Of a stretch of 64,000 nucleotides of DNA, positions 17,795 to 25,786 are shown piece by piece; within the stretch, counting starts at the first letter, position 1, and every line of letters begins with the position of its first letter. Source of the stretch: JACVRW01 sp963812415. Its GTDB lineage: Bacteria; Actinomycetota; Thermoleophilia; Solirubrobacterales; Thermoleophilaceae. The stretch is taken from positions 1-64,000 of the forward strand of contig CAWEVH010000029.1 of assembly GCA_963812415.1 (NCBI GenBank), read 5' to 3'. Both the position numbers and the translations under genes were made by a program. Below the pieces are notes generated by a model, which did not search any database, had not been told where the DNA came from, and saw nothing but the letters and a program-made list of their open reading frames with translations.

Positions 17795-18529
17795 TCATTG
17801 TCCCCTACAGCTCTGCGTTCGAGACACGCCGGCGACGACGTTCCGGAACACTTCCGCCTCGCCGACCTGGTTCCTAAGGCAGAAGAAGCCCTTGCTGAGG
17901 ATGTTGTCGACGATCCGGATCCCGCGGGCGATGTTGTCGACGACGGTCAGCCGGTCCATGGTCGAGTCGGTCACCGTGATCGTGTTGATGCCGCTCTTGT
18001 CGCGCACCGAGACGTCTCCATCCACGTGGACCCTGGTCAACAAGGTGTCACCGCGCCCCGAGCCGATTTCGAGATCGCCATCGATCGACACATCCTCGAA
18101 TTCAACGCTCCGGGCGACCGCCGCCAACGAGACGCGGCCGCCGATGAACGCGTCGTCGAGCACGCCGACCTTGGCCGGCCGGCCGATCATGTTGCCCCGG
18201 AGCGTGAGCCTGCCGCCGTCGAGGAAGGTCGAGCCCTCGTCGAGTGACATCCCGCCGCCCCCCCTGAGCGTGCCCCGGTCGGGTCCGTCGCGGCGTAGCC
18301 ACAGGACCGCGTTCGTGCCCACGTCAACCTTGCCGCCCACGGTCACCGAGGCGTTCGGGCCGATGTTGCAGCGGGCGTTGTTCGGTACGACGAGGCTGTC
18401 GAAGTCGCGCTCGCCGCTGAGCGTGCCGTTGCAGGTCTCGGCGCCTGCGGCGCCGGCTCCCGGCCCGGCGAGCAGCGCGGCGAGCGCCATGGCGACCGGC
18501 ATCGAGACTGCGAATGAGCGTCTGCGCAT
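17795..18529 (-). CDS. Secreted beta-helix-like repeat protein
   Basis: The 244-residue product starts at ATG 18529 behind AGGAGG. A signal peptide (SMPVAMALAALLAGPGAGAAG) precedes CNGTLSGERDFDSLVVPNNA and repeated short beta turns with Gly, Val and Asp (ASVTVGGKVDVGTNAVLWL, GGRLTLRGNMIGRPAKVG, VSIDGDLEIGSGRGDTLL). The regular spacing suggests a right-handed or bactofilin-like beta-solenoid. Three cysteines are near the ends. No catalytic site is seen; it may be a surface structural protein. Confidence 0.7.
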   Translation of the reverse strand: MRRRSFAVSMPVAMALAALLAGPGAGAAGAETCNGTLSGERDFDSLVVPNNARCNIGPNASVTVGGKVDVGTNAVLWLRRDGPDRGTLRGGGGMSLDEGSTFLDGGRLTLRGNMIGRPAKVGVLDDAFIGGRVSLAAVARSVEFEDVSIDGDLEIGSGRGDTLLTRVHVDGDVSVRDKSGINTITVTDSTMDRLTVVDNIARGIRIVDNILSKGFFCLRNQVGEAEVFRNVVAGVSRTQSCRGQ

Positions 18530-19023
18530 GGGAAAGTCCTCCTGTCCGCTGAGTCCCGGATGCCATGCTTTCACGTCCCCCTCCCCCTGTGGGAGTCCGC
18601 GCGCTCGGTGACCGATCACCCGGACTTTCCCGACGGAGCTCATCGACAACCACGCGCAGCGGCCGGTCGCGGCCGGCGTCGATCCGACGACCGCGGCATC
18701 GTCAGGAGGGCGACCGACTGTCTCGACGGAATGGTCGGCGATGGATAGGGCGAGGCCTCGGTGGTGCTCGACGCGCGGCGGCGCTCGCCCGCTCTGGGCG
18801 CTCGCGCATGTGTTCGTGGGTGCGGTCGGCCCGGAGCCCATAGCGCGCCCCGCCGGCCGTCGACTTTCGTTGCTTCGCCATGGCCGCCGGGCGCGACCCA
18901 GGTCGCCTCGGGCTCGCCCTCCGCGCGGCCTTTCTCGCGCCGAAGCGCCTGGCGTCGGGGTCGCGCCCGATGAGTGCACCTAGGTGGTCGACCAGGCGGT
19001 TGAGCGTCGCAGTGAGCCCGCGG
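18530..19023. other. Intergenic stretch, nothing recognised
   Basis: These 494 bp separate two minus-strand genes. Open frames on both strands are Arg/Ala/Pro-rich without family features. A promoter for the beta-helix gene is expected at the left end. Confidence 0.4.
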
Positions 19024-19539
19024 CTAGGGGGCCGGCTTCGCGGTCCCGCACGCCACCGTCATCTCGACGAATACCGTGCCGCCCGTATGGTTGACGATGT
19101 GAGCCTTCATGCCACTCGGGCCCGGGGCTCGGGGGTCCTCGAAGTCCTGCGAGATCAGGACCTGGTTCGTCACGTCGCTCCCCGGACCGGGGTACGTGGT
19201 GGCGACAGTGACACCCCCGGCCGCCAGCGTGCCGGGTGGGCAGGGAGAACCGAGGTCCGCGCTGTGGACTGTTGTGTCAGCCCCGTTTGGGACCAGGTGG
19301 TCCGCAACGGGACTATCGGCGGCGCCGTAGGTGATGAATGCGTCCTGGCCGGCCACGTCCTTCCCGCGCACGGTGTTGTTGCGGATGTCGGCGCTACGGA
19401 TGCTGTTGTTCTTGATCTCGCGGCTGTCGATCGACCCGGTGGCGAGCCCGTACGACGTCCCGCCGAGAGCGACGAAGAGCGCGAGGTAGGCAACGACGGT
19501 GCCGTGGCTCGGACGGTAGGAGCGGAGCCTGGAGAGCAT
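19024..19539 (-). CDS. Secreted or membrane-anchored Thermoleophilia-type protein
   Basis: The 171-residue product is read from ATG 19539. Its start LRSYRPSHGTVVAYLALFVA, then LGGTSYG and repeats of the DSREIKNNSIRSADIRNNTV type define a family very common in Solirubrobacterales: a signal or anchor segment, then S/A-D-I-x-N-N-S/T-V pentapeptide-like turns, then a beta-rich domain (here two cysteines). Function is unknown; many copies per genome are usual. This is the best taxonomic hint in the window. Confidence 0.75.
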   Translation of the reverse strand: MLSRLRSYRPSHGTVVAYLALFVALGGTSYGLATGSIDSREIKNNSIRSADIRNNTVRGKDVAGQDAFITYGAADSPVADHLVPNGADTTVHSADLGSPCPPGTLAAGGVTVATTYPGPGSDVTNQVLISQDFEDPRAPGPSGMKAHIVNHTGGTVFVEMTVACGTAKPAP

Positions 19540-19641
19540 GGCAAGGGCCTTTCTCGCCCGGGGAGATCCCTTCTGGGCCGACCGTACAGCAAGGTCGTAC
19601 TTATGCACGATTCGCTGGTGCGATTGGGGGTTGCGGGCTCG

Positions 19642-19656
19642 TTTTTTTTTTTTTTT
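19642..19656. repeat. Run of 15 T
   Basis: Fifteen consecutive T residues lie 103 nt upstream of the 19024-19539 start. Such a run is striking in DNA of about 70% GC. It sits at the left border of the decayed esterase. Confidence 0.9.
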
Positions 19657-19669
19657 GCTGCTATGGAAC

Positions 19670-20212
19670 GGGAGCGGGGCGGGCTGCAGACGTGGCGCGT
19701 CCGGGCGCTCCCGCTCGGGGGGCTAAGAATCGCTAGCTCGGCGCTGGCCGACATCATCGGGGCGCGGCGGGTGCGGACGGCGGCGAAGAAACGGCTGAGG
19801 GCCAACGGGGCTTGGGGGCCGTTCAAGCTCGAGCGTGGGGCGCACTACGAGTTCACGATCTCGCGAAGCACCAGTGCTCACCACCTGTGTTTCGAGCCCT
19901 TCCAACACGACGATGACCTGATCAGCCTGCTCACGGCGGACCGAACACCGGACTCGACGCCCTGACGAAGAAGGGCGACCGGCACGCGGTCCCAATCGTC
20001 ACCCGGAACAAGGAGCTCTGGGGGGAGACCAGGGCGCCGCCAACGACGTGCTGACGATCAACGGCATAACGTCATCAACGCCGCCACGAGCCCGCAGTCC
20101 AAGCGCACCAACGGGCTGTTCACCTTCGACGCCGGTTCGGACGGACAGAGCAAACGTGGGCGCGCCGTTGCCGGCGTTCTTCTCGCTGCCCTTCATCAGC
20201 GGCGTCGATTCC
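19670..20212 (+). pseudogene. Secreted esterase/lipase-like remnant, several frameshifts
   Basis: The pieces GAWGPFKLERGAHYEFTISR, HHLCFEPFQHDDDLISLLTA, ELWG, DQGAANDVLTING, INAATSPQSKRTNGLFTFDA and GAPLPAFFSLPFISGVD lie in order but in three frames. They resemble the C-terminal half of a secreted actinobacterial alpha/beta hydrolase family, in which a beta-rich domain with GADGxSxVxxPIP follows the hydrolase. The catalytic domain is missing and the last piece stops at about 20210. It is a decayed gene just before mreB. Confidence 0.5.
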
Positions 20213-20333
20213 CCCCTTAACTCCCTGACCACCCCCCGGCCGGGCCGGCCGGGCCGGCACCGCTCCGATAGCGTTTGGCCGTTCCGAGCCCGAGTACGCG
20301 GCGCCCGGCGCGACCAGCCGAAGGGGAGCAGAC

Positions 20334-21407
20334 TTGCACGCACAGAGCAGGGCGCCGGTCTCAGTACGTCGGCGCCGGCTGCTGCCCCGAATCGGCGGGC
20401 GGGACATCGCTATCGATCTCGGCACCGCGAACACGCTTGTGTTCGTGCGCGGCGAGGGGATCGTCGTCTCGGAACCCTCGGTCGTCGCCGTGGACACGCT
20501 CACGGGGGCCGTGCATGCGGTGGGTGAGGACGCCCAGCGGATGATCGGCCGAACGCCGGCGAGCATCACCGCCATGCGGCCGCTGCGGCACGGCGTGATC
20601 GCCGACTTCGAGGTGACGGAGCAGATGCTTCGTCACTTCATGGAGCGCGTGCACAGCAACCGCCATGCCCGCCCACGGGTGATGATGTGCGCCCCATCGG
20701 GCATCACCGACGTCGAGCAGCGTGCCTTGACGGAGGCGTGTCTGGCGGCCGGGGCGCGTTCCGTCCATCTGATTGAGGAGCCGATCGCGGCCGCCATTGG
20801 AGCCGGGCTCGCGATCGACGAACCGAGGGCGAACGTGGTCCTGGACGTCGGCGGCGGCACGAGCGAGGTCGCGGTGATTTCGCTGGGAGGGATCGTCGTG
20901 TCCCAGTCGTTGAGGGTCGGGGGCTACGACCTTGACGACGCGGCGGCCGCATGGCTGCGGAGAACGCATGGCCTCGCGATCGGGGAGACCACCGCCGAGC
21001 GGATCAAGGTGGAAGTGGGCAGCGTGGCGCCGGACCGAACCGATGCCCATAGCGAGGTCAAGGGCAGGGACCCGACTACCGGGCTTCCGCGTCAGGTCTT
21101 GATGTCGAGCGACGGGATGCGCGAAGCGCTGGAGGATCGAGTTGCCGAGATCATTGCGGCGGTCATTGCGGCGCTAGAAGAGACGCCCCCCGAGCTTGCC
21201 TCCGACGTTTCCCAGCGCGGAATCGTGCTGGCGGGCGGAGGAGCGCTGCTTCGCGGGTTGGCCGAGAGAGTCGAGCAGGAGACCAACGTCCCGTCCCGCC
21301 TCGCGGATTCCCCGCTCACCTGCGTGGCGGAGGGTGCCGGCCAGGCCCTCGACGAGATCGAGCTGCTTGAGCGCACGAGCGCCAGGGCGACGGGACATCG
21401 GCGCTGA
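20334..21407 (+). CDS. mreB: MreB-like actin-family protein, orphan
   Basis: The 357-residue protein begins at TTG 20334 behind AAGGGGAG. Actin-fold signatures are present: phosphate 1 (IAIDLGTANTLVFVRGEGIV), VMMCAPSGITDVEQRAL, phosphate 2 (NVVLDVGGGTSEVAVISLGG) and the adenosine loop (GIVLAGGGALLRGL). Length and order match MreB, which forms membrane-bound filaments guiding wall synthesis. Unlike a standard locus there is no mreC, mreD, mrdA or rodA beside it, so it is probably a second, lone copy. The Arg-rich N-terminal extension (RRRRLLPR) could bind membrane. Confidence 0.85.
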   Translation: MHAQSRAPVSVRRRRLLPRIGGRDIAIDLGTANTLVFVRGEGIVVSEPSVVAVDTLTGAVHAVGEDAQRMIGRTPASITAMRPLRHGVIADFEVTEQMLRHFMERVHSNRHARPRVMMCAPSGITDVEQRALTEACLAAGARSVHLIEEPIAAAIGAGLAIDEPRANVVLDVGGGTSEVAVISLGGIVVSQSLRVGGYDLDDAAAAWLRRTHGLAIGETTAERIKVEVGSVAPDRTDAHSEVKGRDPTTGLPRQVLMSSDGMREALEDRVAEIIAAVIAALEETPPELASDVSQRGIVLAGGGALLRGLAERVEQETNVPSRLADSPLTCVAEGAGQALDEIELLERTSARATGHRR

Positions 21408-21432
21408 GCAGGCGTCGTTCGTGTCGCGCGGC

Positions 21433-21575
21433 GCTGCGCCAGGAAGCCGCCCTCGACGCCCAGAGCCCCAGTCGTGAAGGAAGCCGCGGCCGAGAGCAGC
21501 CAGATCGCCGCCCCGGCCACCTCGTCGGCCTCACCGAAGCGGCCCAGTGGGACATTGGGCCGCTTCAACCCTCGC
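21433..21575 (-). pseudogene. Short-chain dehydrogenase C-terminal fragment
   Basis: RPNVPLGRFGEADEVAGAAI, then WLLSAAASFTTGALGVEGGF matches the last 40 residues of classical SDR enzymes (P-x-x-R-x-G-x-x-x-E-V-A...SxxAsfiTGxxxxVDGG). The Rossmann and catalytic parts are not found upstream in any frame. Confidence 0.65.
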
Positions 21576-21794
21576 TGCCGGGATTGCCGGGAGCGCCGCT
21601 CAATGTGCGACATAGCGCTCGAGTTGGCGCCGGAGGAAGCAGAGAGGCTGGCCGAAGGTGGCGGGACCGCGCAATTGGCGTCGCGGTCGCCGCCGTAGTT
21701 GAGGCGATGGCGGCTGCGGGGGTCGCCGTCAGGGAGGGTGTCCAGACGTGGCGCGGCGAGGGCTGCTGTGCGCCGTCGCCGGCGGCCGGATCCC
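21576..21794. other. Intergenic, nothing recognised
   Basis: This short stretch lies between the SDR fragment and the end of the lipase gene. No gene or hairpin stands out. Confidence 0.4.
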
Positions 21795-23357
21795 TCAGCG
21801 CACGTGAGGCGCCGCGACCCTGACGACGGCCGCGAATCGTCGGCCGCGGCGGTCGCGGCCCGTCGCCCGCACCGCCACGTGGGGGCCGTCCGGGCGCACG
21901 CGGGCACGGCCGCGTGGCGCGCGGCGCCAGCCGCGGCCATCCTCGACCGCGAACCGGACGCGGCGCAGGCCGTGCCCGGCCACGCGAACGGCAAGGCGCC
22001 CGCCGCGCAGGCGGGCGACCAGCCGGCGGCCGGCGCGGTCGGGGCGCACGACGAGGGCACGGCCATCTCGCACGACCGGCGCGCGGCCGCAGCGGGGCAG
22101 CGCGACGTAGCGCATCCGGCGTGAGCCGAGCAGCGGCGTGCCGGCGTGGGTGCGGCCCCGGCAGGTCACCCGGGCGCGGCGCCCGATCAGCAGCGCCACG
22201 TCACCGTCGCGCGCGCCGGCGACGCGACCGCGCCGGTCCGGCGCGAGCTGCGTCCCGAAACGCGCGGTGGCGGTGGTGATCGCCGGCCCCCCGCCCGCGC
22301 CCTCGGCGGATGGCTCCGCGCACGGAGCACCAGAGCCCGTCGCGCCGATCGACTGCAGCACCACCGCGGTGATCGGCGGGTAGTTGACCAGCGTGTTCGC
22401 GGTCCCGAGGAAGGACAGCTCGCCGGTGTGAATCACCGGGAACGTCCCCCCGGCGATGATCGCGAGCGGCGCCGCCGGGATGGCCGCGCCGGTGACGGAG
22501 AAGGAGGCGACGTTCACCGCGCTCGCCTCGCCCACGATCCCGTCGGACGGGTTGTAGTACTCCGGCACGAGCCAGCCGATCCAACTCGGCAACGCAGCGT
22601 AGGTGCCGCCCACAACCGTGACCGGGCAGCCGATCGACTGCTGGCGGTTCCAATCGTCGAGGAACGAGCTCGACAGCTCCTTGACGGCCTCCGGGCCCAG
22701 GTCCTTGATCAGGTCGTCGAGCACCGGCAGCATCAGCTCGCAGAGCTCCTGCAGGACGCGATTGCTTGCGTCGCATTGCCCGTTCCTGACGTACTCCGCG
22801 AGATCGGCCCCGAACGAGCCCGTGTGCGGCGTGCCGAGCGTCATCAGGGACTGGACCGTCGGCAGCGCCTGCCGCGACGAGGGCAGCTGGGTGATCGCGG
22901 AGCGCGACCAGAGCCCGCCGTCGGAGTGCGCCAGCACCTGCACCGAGCTGATGCCGTAGCTCTCGCGGAGGAAGGCGAGCAGTTCGAGCAACGCCTGTCC
23001 ATTCGCGCTCAGCTCCCCGTCCGAGTCGATCGTCGCGCTCGCGGGCGGCGCCGGCTGGCCGGCCCCGACGCAGGGCGGCGCCGTCTTGCCGTCTGCGGCC
23101 ACCGGCGCGGTGAAGACGGAGTAGCCGGCCTGCTTGAGCGCGGCCGCGGCCCCTGTGGGAGCGTCCCACGTGCCGCCCTCCTGCCCGGCGCAGGCCGGTG
23201 CCGAGGTGGTGAATGGCGTGGTGGACGTGAAGCCCGAGACGAGCACGACCGCGGTCCCCGCCTCGGCCTGGCCCGCCGCGGCCGTACCGGGCACGCAGCC
23301 GAGCGCTGCGAACAGGACCGCCAGCGCGAATGCCCCACGTGATGCCGCGGCGATCAC
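21795..23357 (-). CDS. Secreted lipase/alpha-beta hydrolase with basic C-terminal domain
   Basis: The 520-residue product (start GTG 23357, or TTG 23441 with a longer N-terminus) has a signal peptide (GAFALAVLFAALGCVPGTAA). The hydrolase core has TAVVLVSGFTSTTP, then VQVLAHSDGGLWSR with the nucleophile Ser in AHSDGG, and LMTLGTPHTGSFGADLAEYV, a lipase-type sequence. YNPSDGIVGEASAV holds the likely acid region and GGTFPVIHTGEL the likely histidine. About 170 C-terminal residues are Arg-rich beta strands (RARVTCRGRTHAG, LVARLRGGRLAVRVAGHG), a cell-surface-like module. Substrate may be lipid or polyester; this is inferred. Confidence 0.75.
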   Translation of the reverse strand: MIAAASRGAFALAVLFAALGCVPGTAAAGQAEAGTAVVLVSGFTSTTPFTTSAPACAGQEGGTWDAPTGAAAALKQAGYSVFTAPVAADGKTAPPCVGAGQPAPPASATIDSDGELSANGQALLELLAFLRESYGISSVQVLAHSDGGLWSRSAITQLPSSRQALPTVQSLMTLGTPHTGSFGADLAEYVRNGQCDASNRVLQELCELMLPVLDDLIKDLGPEAVKELSSSFLDDWNRQQSIGCPVTVVGGTYAALPSWIGWLVPEYYNPSDGIVGEASAVNVASFSVTGAAIPAAPLAIIAGGTFPVIHTGELSFLGTANTLVNYPPITAVVLQSIGATGSGAPCAEPSAEGAGGGPAITTATARFGTQLAPDRRGRVAGARDGDVALLIGRRARVTCRGRTHAGTPLLGSRRMRYVALPRCGRAPVVRDGRALVVRPDRAGRRLVARLRGGRLAVRVAGHGLRRVRFAVEDGRGWRRAPRGRARVRPDGPHVAVRATGRDRRGRRFAAVVRVAAPHVR

Positions 23358-23617
23358 GGCCGAACACACTACGCCTCGCTGTGCCGGCGCGCCTCGCAGC
23401 GGGTCCGATCGGTACGTAGTGACCGCGAATCGGCGAGGCAAGTCTCTTCACCGTGATCGCGACCCTCGGGGCGCCACGGGAGGTGACGGCGGCAAACCTC
23501 GCGATCGAGACCTTCCTGCCGATGGACGAGCGCAGCGCAGCGTCTCCGACGTCCTGGTCGTCCGCGCCGGCGAAGGCCCTGGAGGCATAAGACGATGCAG
23601 TCGGTACCAGGGCGGTA
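23358..23617. other. Intergenic with a possible TetR C-terminal remnant
   Basis: On the plus strand a frame from GTG 23453 to TAA 23588-23590 reads VTAANLAIETFLPMDERSAA, vaguely like a TetR ligand-domain end (xxxLLPLDEERR). It is too short to call. The upstream region of the lipase gene lies at the left. Confidence 0.3.
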
Positions 23618-24076
23618 CTACCGGCTCTGCTGCTCGATTTGCAGCTCCTTGCCCAGCGCGTCCAGCAGGCTGCCCATGCCCTCGTCGCGGGCGGGCGGCT
23701 CGTGGCCGTCGAGGAAGGCGCCCTGTTCGGTGTAGACGAGCCGGGTGCCGTCGTGCTCCGGCGTGAACTCAGCCGTGGCCAGGGAGATGGAGATCCGGCT
23801 GTCGTCCAACAGCATCTCGTAGGTGTAGACGATCCGCCGTGGCGGGACGATGTCTTGGTAGACCCCCTGGTAGGTGTAGATGCGGCCGTCCGGCAGCGTC
23901 CCGCTGTGGCTCTCCTCCCCGCCGACGCGGAAGTCGAGCTCGAGCTCGCCCTCGGGGACGCCCATCCAGCGCGCCTTGCCCGCGGCATCGGCCCAGGCGG
24001 CGAACGTCCGCTCGGGCGAGGCTGGATAGCGGCGCTCGATGACGATCGTGCCGTGCTCCACCGACCGTTCGCTCAC
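23618..24076 (-). CDS. SRPBCC/AHSA1-family protein
   Basis: The 152-residue protein begins at GTG 24076, overlapping the ArsR stop by GTGA. It shows the AHSA1 fold: IVIERRYPASPERTFAAWAD, RWMGVPEGELELDFRVGGEE, HSGTLPDGRIYTYQGVYQDI and RIVYTYEMLLDDSRISISLA. Partners of ArsR regulators in two-gene operons like this are common; they are thought to bind small hydrophobic ligands. The function here is unknown. Convergent neighbours do not add a pathway. Confidence 0.85.
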   Translation of the reverse strand: MSERSVEHGTIVIERRYPASPERTFAAWADAAGKARWMGVPEGELELDFRVGGEESHSGTLPDGRIYTYQGVYQDIVPPRRIVYTYEMLLDDSRISISLATAEFTPEHDGTRLVYTEQGAFLDGHEPPARDEGMGSLLDALGKELQIEQQSR

Positions 24077-24435
24077 GGGGTACCGCCCTCCTGCGGTTCG
24101 CCGGCGCCCTCGGCCAGGTACTCGCCAAGACGATCGAGGCGACGCTCCCAGCTCGTCCGCCGCGCGCTGATCCATCGCTCCACCGGTCGCAGCGCCACCG
24201 GTTCGATGCGGCACGTCCGGACCCGCCCCACCTTCTCCGAGCGGACCAGCCCGCTGCCCTCCAGCACCTGCAGGTGCTGAACCACCGCCGGCAGCGACAT
24301 CGGCAGAGGCTGCGCGAGCTCGCTCACCGAGGCTGGTCCACGGCTCAGGCGCTCGACGATCAGCCTCCTGCTGGGATCGGCCAGCGCGTGGAAGACGCGA
24401 TCGAGAGGCTCACGCTCGGCGTGTTGGTAAAGCAT
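24073..24435 (-). CDS. ArsR/SmtB-family transcriptional regulator
   Basis: The 120-residue protein has the winged-helix pattern DRVFHALADPSRRLIVERLS, SVSELAQPLPMSLPAVVQHL, QVLEGSGLVRSEKVGRVRTC. No metal-binding ELCVCDL motif is present, so it likely senses something other than metal. It is translationally coupled to the SRPBCC gene and divergent from the RibD/DHFR-family gene at 24484; the three form a common actinobacterial cassette. The 48-nt divergent spacer contains the likely operator. Confidence 0.85.
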   Translation of the reverse strand: MLYQHAEREPLDRVFHALADPSRRLIVERLSRGPASVSELAQPLPMSLPAVVQHLQVLEGSGLVRSEKVGRVRTCRIEPVALRPVERWISARRTSWERRLDRLGEYLAEGAGEPQEGGTP

Positions 24436-24437
24436 CC

Positions 24438-24450
24438 ACTTAAGTATACT
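24438..24450. promoter_or_regulatory. Palindromic operator between ArsR and the RibD/DHFR-family gene
   Basis: ACTTAAGT (24438-24445) and AGTATACT (24443-24450) overlap, giving ACTTAAGTATACT in the 48-nt divergent spacer. An AT-rich palindrome this close to the ArsR start is the expected autoregulatory site and would control both directions. Confidence 0.5.
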
Positions 24451-24483
24451 GCGGCGCTCACGACTGCCGAAGGAGCACCAGCC

Positions 24484-25134
24484 ATGTCACTCGCCCGCGT
24501 CCACAACTTCGCCATCTCACTCGACGGCTTCGGCACCGGTGAGCCGCAGAGCCGCGAGGCGCCGTTCGGCCACGCCGGCGAACGGCTGCACGAATGGATG
24601 TTCGCCACCGGGTGGTGGAACAGCGAGATGAGCGGCCAGTCGGGCGGGAGTGGCGGCATCGACGACGTCTTCGCCCGGCGGTTCGCTCCCGGGATCGGCG
24701 CCGAGGTCATGGGTGCCAACAAGTTCGGCCCGCCCGGGTGGCACGAGGACCCGGACTGGAAGGGCTGGTGGGGCCCCAACCCGCCGTTCCACACACCGAC
24801 CTTCGTGCTCACCCATCACGCGCGCCCGTCGATCGAGATGGAGGGCGGCACGACGTTCCACTTCGTCGACGCGCCGCCCGCCGAGGCGCTCGAGACGGCC
24901 CGCGAGGCCGCGGACGGCCAGGACATACGCATCGGCGGCGGCCCCACAGTAATCCGCGACTTCCTCGCCGCCGGGCTCATCGACCACGCGCACGTGGTGC
25001 TGGTCCCGATCCTGCTCGGCCGAGGCGTACGCCTATGGGACGGACTGGAGGACCTCGAGAAGGACTATGAGATCGAGGCGACCTCCTCGCCCAGCGGAGT
25101 CACGCACATGACATTCACCCGCGCGCGTGACTGA
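24484..25134 (+). CDS. Dihydrofolate reductase family protein (RibD C-terminal type), paralogue 2
   Basis: The 216-residue protein begins at ATG 24484 after AAGGAG. It is collinear and very similar to the 10633 gene over the full length: FAISLDGFGTG, VMGANKFGPPGW, FVLTHHARPSIEMEGGTTFH, DIRIGGGPTVIRDFLAAGLI and VLVPILLGRGVRLWDGL. The NADPH-binding fold is clear and the substrate is unknown. Divergent ArsR-SRPBCC genes suggest induction by a small molecule. Confidence 0.85.
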   Translation: MSLARVHNFAISLDGFGTGEPQSREAPFGHAGERLHEWMFATGWWNSEMSGQSGGSGGIDDVFARRFAPGIGAEVMGANKFGPPGWHEDPDWKGWWGPNPPFHTPTFVLTHHARPSIEMEGGTTFHFVDAPPAEALETAREAADGQDIRIGGGPTVIRDFLAAGLIDHAHVVLVPILLGRGVRLWDGLEDLEKDYEIEATSSPSGVTHMTFTRARD

Positions 25135-25622
25135 ACCTGCTCAGGCGACCGCTCGTCGCGGCGGGTGTCGTCGGGGATGGGTGAAAGCCTTCCCGAGTAC
25201 CGCAGTTGGTGCCATCCGTTGCGGGCTCGCGTCGCGCGGCGACCGTTAGTCGGGGCGACTGGATTTTGAACCAGCGAGCTTTCGGCCCCAGCCGAAGCGT
25301 GGGGGTCTCGCCGAGGTCTGGATCAGCGAAGTGTGATCCTGCGGGTCACGCGGACGGGAAGCTCTGTCGCCGGCAACGATCGATTGCCTCAGAGGTACCT
25401 CCGCCCCGTTTGGGCACGGAGCAGACGATCCTCGTGCGCTTCGTGGCCGAGACCGTCGTCACCCGTGACGTGTCCCTTATCGCGCCCGGCAATCAAGACG
25501 GCCTCCGTGCCGCTTGTGGGCTGCCCGAACGCCTACCAATTGGTAGCTCATCGGTAGCTCGGGTCCCCTGGATCTCGATGCCGCCCTCCGCGGAAGGCGG
25601 CCATTTGCGGGGCTTCTTGAGG
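25135..25622. other. Intergenic upstream-of-tRNA stretch, nothing recognised
   Basis: These 490 bp run from the RibD/DHFR-family stop to the tRNA-His 3' end. Open frames continue through the tRNA and carry no family signal. The sequence TACCAATTGGTAGCTCATCG near 25530 contains a short palindrome of no known meaning. Confidence 0.4.
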
Positions 25623-25696
25623 GGTGAGCGACGGGACTCGAACCCGCGACCGCCTGGACCACAACCAGGAGCTCTACCTGCTGAGCTACGCCCACC
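25623..25696 (-). tRNA. tRNA-His (GTG anticodon)
   Basis: On the minus strand the acceptor stem GTGGGCG/CGCTCAC pairs fully with an extra 5' G opposite C73, the mark of histidine tRNA. The anticodon arm is CCTGG-TTGTGGT-CCAGG with anticodon GTG, and the T arm has GCGGGTTCGAGTCCCGT. CCA is not encoded. A 47-nt identical 3' part recurs at 39904. Confidence 0.95.
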
Positions 25697-25786
25697 ACGG
25701 TTGCCGGTGCGGCCCCGGCGAGGGCCGGCCGGCTCCCGGAATCTAGCAGCGCTCCGGTGCCCCGACGGGGCGCTCCAGGGCGGCTT

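Noticed and set aside
22146..23342. Long plus-strand frame opposite the lipase gene
   Set aside because: It is antisense shadow; composition is Arg/Gly/Ala-rich and the minus strand carries clear signal peptide and GxSxG-type motifs.
25621..25700. Protein frames such as GERRDSNPRPPGPQPGAL at tRNA-His
   Set aside because: They are the known translation artefact of a reverse-strand tRNA and recur at the decayed copy.
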